This document shows positions 1 to 5,876 of a stretch of DNA of 64,000 nt, piece by piece. The first letter of the stretch is position 1. Each line of letters opens with the position of its first letter. The notes below the pieces were generated by a model. That model worked only from the letters and a program-made list of their open reading frames with translations. It searched no databases and was not told the origin of the DNA. This DNA is from Misgurnus anguillicaudatus. Its lineage: Eukaryota; Chordata; Actinopteri; Cypriniformes; Cobitidae. The translations under genes were made by a program, and so were the position numbers. The stretch covers positions 2,209,001 through 2,273,000 of the forward strand of contig NC_073351.2 of NCBI RefSeq assembly GCF_027580225.2, written 5' to 3'.

Positions 1-571
1 ACATGTGGGAGACCCAGGTTCAAGTCCCCCAATGTTTAAGTGGAGCTCTCTACTGACAAGTAGTCACTTCTTTACCTCTGATAGAGTTTGTGGCCAGCTT
101 ATAGCCTGCATAATCTTTTTGCTTTCCCAAATCCAGTAGTTTGTTCATTTTATTACTGCTCCTATGTCTCCTGAAGCAGTCTTCATAGCTGATGTGGGCT
201 TAAGATTTTTGCTGGACATTTGAGATAAAATTTAAGATAGAGTTCTGGACATAAAATTCAGGGCTTTCAAGCAAAATGTATTCCTGTAAGTTTCAATTTA
301 AGAAAGAGTCCTGGACATAAAATTAGCAAATAATACAGCAGATGCCAACAGTATCTTTGGGTTTTGAAAGAAGCAAACAAATCTTCTTTAGATCTGATAG
401 TTTCATGTATTTTTGGTTTTGAATCTGACTGTACCAGCCAGCCAACTGTCTGAGCATAGGCAGCAATACACAGGACCAGGTTCTGTCAGCCCTGCTCCAA
501 CTCATCCTGTGTAGTCTAGTGGTTAGAGCACTGATTCTCACATGTGGGAGACCCAGGTTCAAGTCCCCCAA
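1..571 (+). repeat. AA doublet opening block I (cut by window edge)
   Basis: The window begins inside an A-type tRNA-like block, at ACATGTGGGAGACC. The next block, at 505, is again A-type instead of B. The monomer between them has A-type sites up to CTCCTGAAG (about 170) and B-type sites from TTTTTGCTGGACATTTGAG (about 206) on, so it is an A/B chimera switching between those points. Confidence 0.75.
230..324 (+). repeat. Internal 66-bp direct duplication within the monomer
   Basis: A 29-bp segment at 230-258 recurs at 296-324 with only two differences (GATAGAGTTC versus GAAAGAGTCC). Both copies end in CTGGACATAAAATT. The offset is 66 bp, so the monomer itself contains a partial tandem duplication. 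Almost every monomer shows it; A-type monomers carry CTGGACCTAACATT in the first copy, so only its left part remains clearly similar. Confidence 0.75.
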
Positions 572-784
572 TGTTTAAGTGGATCTCTCTACTGACAAGT
601 AGTCACTTCTTTAACTCTGATAGAGTTTATGGGCAGCTTATAGCCTGCATATTCTGTTTTGCCTTCCCAAATCCAGTAGTTTGTTCATTTTATTACTGCT
701 CCTATGTCTCCTGAAGCAGTCTTCATAGCTGATGTGGGCTTAAGATTTCTGCTGGACATTTAAGATCAAATTTAAGATAGAGTT

Positions 785-787
785 CTG
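785..787. other. Target site duplication, left copy (CTG)
   Basis: The intact monomer reads GAGTTCTGGACC. Here the left flank ends in GAGTTCTG and the right flank resumes with CTGGACC, so CTG is duplicated (second copy at 1853-1855). Confidence 0.85.
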
Positions 788-803
788 GGGCCTCATTTAT
801 CAA
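788..803 (+). repeat. Left terminal inverted repeat
   Basis: GGGCCTCATTTATCAA is the exact reverse complement of 1837-1852. The base before it is also G and the base after the right end is C, but counting those in would reduce the target duplication to one base. The 16-bp reading with a 3-bp duplication is preferred. Confidence 0.9.
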
Positions 804-805
804 AC

Positions 806-817
806 GTGCGTACGCAC
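806..817. repeat. Subterminal 12-bp palindrome in the transposon
   Basis: GTGCGTACGCAC is a perfect palindrome just inside the left terminus. Related GTGCGTA or TGCGTACG pieces recur at about 824-841, 924-934 and 1730-1750. Such clusters are plausible binding sites for the Myb-like protein or transposase of the parent element; that role is inferred. Confidence 0.6.
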
Positions 818-1171
818 AGAAGTGTGCGTAAAGTGTGCGTAGGAACAGTTTTACGCAAAGTGTGGAATTTATCAAATTGCACTTATACGTAGAAATGTGT
901 GTAAATATACGCACACCTCTGAGTATGCGTACGCAGAGCACCTAGTGGTAGAATAGCGATACTACACACAGGACCCTGTTCCAGTGAGTAAAGAAGTGTC
1001 TATTTTTTATCCACAAGCAGGTGTTAAAATGATTAATGTCAGTATGGTAACAGAAAATAATTATAATTATTTATTTGTGATATGTATCTGTATCTGTGAA
1101 AGCTCTACATGTGATTTGTATAAATGAAGTCTCCGACAAATGCTTGACACAGTGCAATGGCTTATCTTGCG

Positions 1172-1566
1172 TTATTGAAAGACTTGGCAAATAATCCATT
1201 CCGTCGGTAGCGCGTTTTCAAAGATCGCGCCAATGATGCTGGTTACTGTATATATGCTGCTGTCCAAGGTGGAAAGTTGTCTATCCTCCTCCAGTTTCAC
1301 TCGTTTCACGTCGGTGTGCTGTGACGCGTTTTTTTGCTGATAATTTAATGTCAAACCACTTTTTTATTTCTGGAAGTGTTCTCTCCTCATATTCAACGGA
1401 ATTACACTCAATGGTAACATGTTCCCATGTAGATTTGTTTTCTTTTGTTAGTCATTCCTCCCGCACTAAGTAAACCAAACAGGATGTGTTATTAGGATTT
1501 AACCTCATCCACCAGTAACTCAATTGCTGTGTCTGTAAAATTCCTCTTTTACGCTCTCTTTGTCAT
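1172..1566 (-). pseudogene. Broken Myb/SANT-like protein gene of a Harbinger transposon
   Basis: Reading the minus strand from an ATG at 1564-1566 gives MTKRA, then a TAA stop at 1549-1551, then KRNFTDTAIELLVDEVKS, two more TAA stops at 1489-1494, and LFGLLSAG followed by TNKRK. A frameshift near 1435-1440 leads into WEHV, EERTLPEIKKWFDIK and AHRRETSETGGG. A second frameshift near a TAG at 1281-1283 leads to LSTLDSSIYTVTSIIGAI, and the frame ends at 1172. The order NFT..E...L.DEV, FG..SAG.TNKRK, W..V, EIKK.W.D.K and TGGG is the signature of Myb/SANT-like domains found in Harbinger-encoded proteins and in domesticated relatives such as NAIF1. The protein would bind transposon ends and help transposase. 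Several stops and at least two frame changes make it dead. The family identification is from memory of the motif pattern, not a search. Confidence 0.75.
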
Positions 1567-1746
1567 TATTGCGATGAGGGAAAAAGCACAACCACGTGAC
1601 ATATAACGGGAGGTGTTGTCACCATATATGGTTCATTGGAGGCGTTTCGGAATGCAAATGACTATGAACGTGCACGAGCATGGTGCTTAAGAACAAGTGG
1701 GATTTATCATCAAGGATTACTTACTGATGTGCGTACGAACCACGTG

Positions 1747-1762
1747 CGCACGTTTGATAAAT
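1747..1762 (-). repeat. Inner inverted copy of the left subterminal sequence
   Basis: The reverse complement of 1747-1762 is ATTTATCAAACGTGCG, identical to 795-810. It lies about 90 bp inside the right end, so the left end could pair with this inner site as well as with the true terminus. A further ATTTATCA occurs at about 864-871. The element may have nested or duplicated ends. Confidence 0.7.
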
Positions 1763-1836
1763 CCCGATTTTTTTGTACTTAGGCACATTCTAAATTTCAT
1801 TCGTAGGTACAAATGTAGAACATTTTCTACGCAATG

Positions 1837-1852
1837 TTGATAAATGAGGCCC
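1837..1852 (-). repeat. Right terminal inverted repeat
   Basis: TTGATAAATGAGGCCC is the exact reverse complement of the left terminus. Internal to it the two ends diverge, sharing only short GCGTA-like pieces. Confidence 0.9.
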
Positions 1853-1855
1853 CTG
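1853..1855. other. Target site duplication, right copy (CTG)
   Basis: This is the second copy of the CTG at 785-787. The monomer continues directly as GACCTAACATTCAGTG. Confidence 0.85.
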
Positions 1856-2649
1856 GACCTAACATTCAGTGCCTCCAAGCAAAATGTATTCCTGTAAGTT
1901 TCAATTTAAGAAAGATTCCTGGACATAAAATTAGCAAATAATACAGCAGATGCCAACAGTGTCTTTGGGTTTTGAAAGAAGCAAACAAATCTTCTTTAGA
2001 TCTGATAGTGTTCATGTATTTTTGGTTTTGACTCTGACTCTACCAGCCAGCCAACTCTCTGAGCATAGGCAGCAATACAGATTTTGTCAGCCCAGTTTCA
2101 ACTCATCCTCTGTAGTCTAGTGGTTAGAGCACTGATTCTCCCATAGAGCCCTAGGCCCAAGGTTCAAGTCTCACAAGGTTTAAGTGGAGTTCTCCACTGA
2201 CAAGTAGTCACTTGTTTAGCTCTGATAGAGTTTGTGGGCAGCTTATAGCCTGCATATTCTATTTTGCCTTTCCAAATCCAGTAGGTTTTTCATTTTATTA
2301 CTGTTCCTATGTTTCATGAAGCAGTCTTCATAGCTGATGTGGGCTTAAGATTTTTGCTGGACATTTGAGATAAAATTTAAGATAGAGTTCTGGACATAAA
2401 ATTCAGGGCTTTCAAGCAAAATGTATTCCTGTAAGTTTCAATTTAAGAAAGAGTCCTGGACATAAAATTAGCAAATAATACAGCAGATGCCAACAGTATC
2501 TTTGGGGTTTGAAAGAAGCAAACAAATCTTCTTTAGATCTGATAGTTTCATGTATTTTTGGTTTTGAATCTGACTGTACCAGCCAGCCAACTGTCTGAGC
2601 ATAGGCAGCAATACACAGGACCAGGTTCTGTCAGCCCTGCTCCAACTCA

Positions 2650-3255
2650 TCCTCTGTAGTCTAGTGGTTAGAGCACTGATTCTCACATGTGGGAGACCCA
2701 GGTTCAAGTCCCCCAATGTTTAAGTGGAGCTCTCTACTGACAAGTAGTAACTTCTTTAACTCTGATAGAGTTTGTGGCCAGCTTATAGCCTGCATAATCT
2801 TTTTGCCTTCCCAAATCCAGTAGTTTGTTCATTTTATTACTGCTCCTATGTCTCCTGAAGCAGTCTTCATAGCTGATGTGGGCTTAAGATTTCTGCTGGA
2901 CATTTAAGATAAAATTTAAGATAGAGTTCTGGACCTAACATTCAGTGCCTCCAAGCAAAATGTATTCCTGTAAGTTTCAATTTAAGAAAGAGTCCTGGAC
3001 ATAAAATTAGCAAATAATACAGCAGATGCCAACAGTATCTTTGGGGTTTGAAAGAAGCAAACAAATCTTCTTTAGATCTGATAGTTTCATGTATTTTTGG
3101 TTTTGAATCTGACTGTACCAGCCAGCCAACTGTCTGAGCATAGGCAGCAATACACAGGACCAGGTTCTGTCAGCCCTGCTCCAACTCATCCTCTGTAGTC
3201 TAGTGGTTAGAGCACTGATTCTCACATGTGGGAGACCCAGGTTCAAGTCCCCCAA
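2650..3255 (+). repeat. AA doublet unique to block I
   Basis: Two A-type blocks are 539 bp apart. The monomer between them keeps A-type sites through GTGCCTCCAAGC (about 2957) and switches to B-type by GAGTCCTGG (about 2990). This switch lies elsewhere than in the other doublets. Blocks II to IV have only one A monomer at the corresponding place (15030, 32252, 44091), so block I holds one extra monomer here. Both neighbours share AGTAACTTC and GTGGCCAGC. Confidence 0.75.
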
Positions 3256-3720
3256 TGTTTAAGTGGAGCTCTCTACTGACAAGTAGTAACTTCTTTAACT
3301 CTGATAGAGTTTGTGGCCAGCTTATAGCCTGCATAATCTTTTTGCCTTCCCAAATCCAGTAGTTTGTTCATTTTATTACTGCTCCTATGTCTCCTGAAGC
3401 AGTCTTCATAGCTGATGTGGGCTTAAGATTTTTGCTGGACATTTGAGATAAAATTTAAGATAGAGTTCTGGACCTAACATTCAGTGCCTCCAAGCAAAAT
3501 GTATTCCTGTAAGTTTCAATTTAAGAAAGATTGCTGGACATAAAATTAGCAAATTATACAGCAGATGCCAACAGCGTCTTTGGGTTTTGAAAGAAGCAAA
3601 CAAATTATCTTTAGATCTGATAGTGTTCATGTATTTTTGGTTTTGACTCTGACTCTACCAGCCAGCCAACTGTCTGAGCATAGGCAGCAATACAGATTTT
3701 GTCAGCCCAGATTCAACTCA

Positions 3721-4801
3721 TCATCTGTAGTCTAGTGGTTAGGGCACTGATTCTCCCATAGAGCCCCAGGCCCCAGGTTCAAGTCTCACAAGGTTTAAGT
3801 GTAGTTCTCCACTGACAAGTAGTCACTTGTTTAGCTCTAATAGAGTTTGTGGGCAGCTTATAGCCTGCATATTCTATTTTGCCTTCCCAAATCCAGTAGT
3901 TTGTTCATTTTATTACTGCTCCTATGTCTCCTGAAGCAGTCTTCATAGCTGATGTGGGCTTAAGATTTCTGCTGGACATTTAAGATCAAATTTAAGATAG
4001 AGTTCTGGACCTAACATTCAGTGCCTCCAAGCAAAATGTATTCCTGTAAGTTTCAATTTAAGAAAGATTCCTGGACATAAAATTAGCAAATAATACAGCA
4101 GATGCCAACAGTGTCTTTGGGTTTTGAAAGAAGCAAACAAATCTTCTTTAGATCTGATAGTGTTCATGTATTTTTGGTTTTGACTCTGACTCTACCAGCC
4201 AGCCAACTCTCTGACCATAGGCAGCAATACAGATTTTGTCAGCCCAGTTTCAACTCATCCTCTGTAGTCTAGTGGTTAGAGCACTGATTCTCCCATAGAG
4301 CCCTAGGCCCAAGGTTCAAGTCTCACAAGGTTTAAGTGGAGTTCTCCACTGACAAGTAGTCACTTGTTTAGCTCTGATAGAGTTTGTGGGCAGCTTATAG
4401 CCTGCATATTCTATTTTGCCTTTCCAAATCCAGTAGGTTGTTCATTTTATTACTGTTCCTATGTTTCATGAAGCAGTCTTCATAGCTGATGTGGGCTTAA
4501 GATTTTTGCTGGACATTTGAGATAAAATTTAAGATAGAGTTCTGGACATAAAATTCAGGGCTTTCAAGCAAAATGTATTCCTGTAAGTTTCAATTTAAGA
4601 AAGAGTCCTGGACATAAAATTAGCAAATAATACAACAGATGCCAACAGTATCTTTGGGGTTTGAAAGAAGCAAACAAATCTTCTTTAGATCTGATAGTTT
4701 CATGTATTTTTGGTTTTGAATCTGACTGTACCAGCCAGCCAACTGTCTGAGCATAGGCAGCAATACACAGGACCAGGTTCTGTCAGCCCTGCTCCAACTC
4801 A
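3721..4801 (+). repeat. BB doublet with private marker set (copy 1 of 5)
   Basis: Two B-type blocks, at 3721 and 4258, occur in succession. The first block carries TCATCTGTAG and TTAGGGCACTG, followed by AGTGTAGTTC and CTCTAATAGAG. The monomer starts B-type and becomes A-type from GTAGTTTGTTC (about 3897). The same variants mark the doublets at 15562, 32784, 44623 and 51620, so all five descend from one recombinant monomer. Confidence 0.8.
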
Positions 4802-4808
4802 TTCTCTG

Positions 4809-4819
4809 TAGTCTAGTGG
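4809..4819 (+). promoter_or_regulatory. Pol III box A (reference copy)
   Basis: TAGTCTAGTGG matches the box A consensus TRGYNNARNNG at every position. The same 11-mer occurs in essentially every monomer of both types. Two B-type copies, near 23638 and 40859, read TGGTCTAGTGG, which still fits the consensus. In A-type monomers box A lies 7 to 17 bases after the block starts listed for the reference A-type block. Confidence 0.75.
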
Positions 4820-4852
4820 TTAGAGCACTGATTCTCACATGTGGGAGACCCA

Positions 4853-4863
4853 GGTTCAAGTCC
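4853..4863 (+). promoter_or_regulatory. Pol III box B (reference copy)
   Basis: GGTTCAAGTCC matches the box B consensus GWTCRANNC and the tRNA T-loop. It lies 33 bases downstream of box A, within the spacing TFIIIC accepts. Some B-type copies read AAGTTCAAGTC, for example near 12924, 16149, 30144 and 41989, which keeps the core. One A-type subfamily changes the second-last C to A; it is described separately. Confidence 0.75.
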
Positions 4864-4951
4864 CCCAATGTTTAAGTGGAGCTCTCTACTGACAAGTAGT
4901 CACTTCTTTAACTCTGATAGAGTTTGTGGGCAGCTTATAGCCTGCATAATC

Positions 4952-4956
4952 TTTTT
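4952..4956 (+). terminator. Candidate Pol III terminator (T5) in A-type monomer
   Basis: A run of five T (AATCTTTTTGCC) lies about 90 bases after box B. It is the first run of four or more T downstream of the block. If Pol III starts near the block's first base, the transcript would be about 155 nt. Other A monomers have TATTTTGCC or TGTTTTGCC (four T) at the same place, and B monomers have TATTTTGCC, so a minimal terminator is present in most units. This is positional inference only. Confidence 0.4.
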
Positions 4957-5332
4957 GCCTTCCCAAATCCAGTAGTTTGTTCATTTTATTACTGCTCCTA
5001 TGTCTCCTGAAGCAGTCTTCATAGCTGATGTGGGCTTAAGATTTCTGCTGGACATTTAAGATCAAATTTAAGATAGAGTTCTGGACCTAACATTCAGTGT
5101 CTCCAAGCAAAATGTATTCCTGTAAGTTTCAATTTAAGAAAGATTCCTGGACATAAAATTAGCAAATAATACAGCAGATGCCACAGTGTCTTTGGGTTTT
5201 GAAAGAAGCAAACAAATCTTCTTTAGATCTGATAGTTTTTATGTATTTTTGGTTTTGACTCTGACTGTACCAGCCAGCCAACTGTCTGAGCATAGGCAGC
5301 AATACAGATTTTGTCAGCCCAGCTTCAACTCA

Positions 5333-5404
5333 TCCTCTGTAGTCTAGTGGTTAGAGCACTGATTCTCCCATAGAGCCCCAGGCCCCAGGTTCAAGTCTCA
5401 CAAG
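5333..5404 (+). ncRNA. tRNA-like block of B-type monomer (reference)
   Basis: The first 30 or so bases, through box A to GATTCTC, are identical to the A-type block. The middle then diverges (CCCATAGAGCC and so on) and is 4 bases longer, giving about 50 rather than 46 bases from box A to the end of the T-stem 5' strand. Box B is GGTTCAAGTCT, keeping the GTTCAAGTC core but changing the last base. After it comes TCACAAGG instead of a run of C. As in type A, the stems do not pair well enough for a functional tRNA. B-type blocks usually start about 531 bp after an A-type block. Confidence 0.65.
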
Positions 5405-5876
5405 GTTTAAGTGGAGTTCTCCACTGACAAGTAGTCACTTGTTTAGCTCTGATAGAGTTTGTGGGCAGCTTATAGCCTGCATATTCTATTTTGCCTTCCC
5501 AAATCCAGTAGGTTGTTCATTTTATTACTGTTCCTATGTCTCATGAAGCAGTCTTCATAGCTGATGTGGGCTTAAGATTTTTGATGGACATTTGAGATAA
5601 AATTTAAGATAGAGTTCTGGACATAAAATTCAGGGCTTTCAAGCAAAATGTATTCCTGTAAGTTTCAATTTAAGAAAGAGTCCTGGACATAAAATTAGCA
5701 AATAATACAGCAGATGCCAACAGTATCTTTGGGTTTTGAAAGAAGCAAACAAATCTTCTTTAGATCTGATAGTTTCATGTATTTTTGGTTTTGAATCTGA
5801 CTGTACCAGCCAGCCAACTGTCTGAGCATAGGCAGCAATACACAGGACCAGGTTCTGTCAGCCCTGTTCCAACTCA
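5333..5876 (+). repeat. B-type monomer (reference copy)
   Basis: This is the reference copy of type B, 544 bp from its tRNA-like block to the next. Diagnostic sites are: CCCATAGAGCCCCAGG in the block, TCTCACAAGG after box B, GAGTTCTCCACTG, ACTTGTTTAGCTC, GTAGGTTGTTC, CTGTTCCTATG, CATTTGAGATAAAATTT, GGACATAAAATTCAGGG, GAGTCCTGG, and CACAGGACCAGG near the end. Types A and B are clearly homologous over their full length, and long stretches are identical, for example around AAGCAAAATGTATTCCTG. Together they make the ~1,077-bp dimer that is the basic repeating unit of the array. Confidence 0.9.

Larger units (their letters stand above)
788..1852. mobile_element. Non-autonomous PIF/Harbinger-type DNA transposon
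   Basis: A 1,065-bp insertion interrupts an A-type monomer, and removing it with one CTG restores the monomer exactly. It has perfect 16-bp terminal inverted repeats starting GGGCCTCATTTATC and a CTG target duplication. Three-base duplications, often CWG or TWA, are typical of PIF/Harbinger elements. On the minus strand it carries the decayed 5' part of a Myb/SANT-like protein, the second protein of autonomous Harbinger transposons. No DDE transposase is visible. It is rich in CpG, unlike the surrounding satellite. The subterminal regions are dense in GTGCGTA-type repeats in both orientations. It is single copy in the window, so it inserted after, or was not included in, the last local amplifications. 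Confidence 0.88.
4802..4870 (+). ncRNA. tRNA-like block of A-type monomer (reference for 58 copies)
   Basis: The block resembles the first three quarters of a tRNA. It has position 8-26-like TAGTCTAGTGGTTAGAGCA, a TTCTCAC that matches a Glu-type anticodon loop (CTC), AGACC in the variable region as in tRNA-Asp, and a T-loop TTCAAGT. By eye it is closest to tRNA-Asp or tRNA-Glu. It cannot form a real tRNA: the acceptor strands do not pair, the anticodon stem does not close and most T-stem pairs fail. Boxes A and B are intact with normal spacing, so Pol III recognition is plausible. Complete A-type blocks start at 505, 2650, 3189, 4802, 5877, 6955, 8030, 9108, 10185, 11261, 12337, 13414, 13953, 15030, 16643, 17718, 18796, 19872, 20948, 22024, 23100, 24176, 25252, 26330, 27407, 28483, 29559, 30636, 31175, 32252, 33865, 34940, 36017, 37093, 38169, 39246, 40322, 41398, 42475, 43014, 44091, 45704, 46779, 47857, 48934, 50012, 51088, 52701, 53776, 54854, 55931, 57007, 57546, 59311, 60923, 61463, 62540 and 63080. 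Confidence 0.7.
4802..5332 (+). repeat. A-type monomer (reference copy)
   Basis: I use this copy as the reference for type A. It starts at the tRNA-like block. Its diagnostic sites, compared with type B, are: CACATGTGGGAGACC inside the block, GAGCTCTCTACTG after it, ACTTCTTTAACTC, GTAGTTTGTTC, CTGCTCCTATGTCTCCTG, CATTTAAGATCAAATTT, GGACCTAACATTCAGTG, GATTCCTGG, and ACTCTGACTG/CTACC near the end. It is 531 bp because one base is missing at GCCACAGTG, where most copies read GCCAACAGTG. An A monomer is normally followed by a B monomer. The unit is non-coding: it has no frame with an ATG start of useful length on either strand. Confidence 0.9.

Noticed and set aside
323..571. Minus-strand open frames of 79-82 codons repeated in almost every A monomer (for example here and every ~1,077 bp)
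   Set aside because: They begin at TTG, not ATG, run antisense through the tRNA-like block, show no coding pattern and have no known domain. Their persistence only reflects high identity between repeats; single-base changes shift or cut them (near 5934, 19810 and 21449) without any sign of constraint.
723..941. Minus-strand frame of 72 codons
   Set aside because: It spans the joint between the satellite and the left end of the transposon, so it is accidental.
788..1852. hAT or Tc1/mariner element
   Set aside because: The target duplication is 3 bp (CTG), not 8 bp or TA, and the internal remnant resembles a Harbinger Myb-like protein.
4802..4870. Functional tRNA-Glu or tRNA-Asp gene cluster
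   Set aside because: Acceptor and anticodon stems do not pair, and the CCCCCAATG or TCTCACAAGG 3' sides do not complement the 5' ends. Only the internal promoter boxes are intact.
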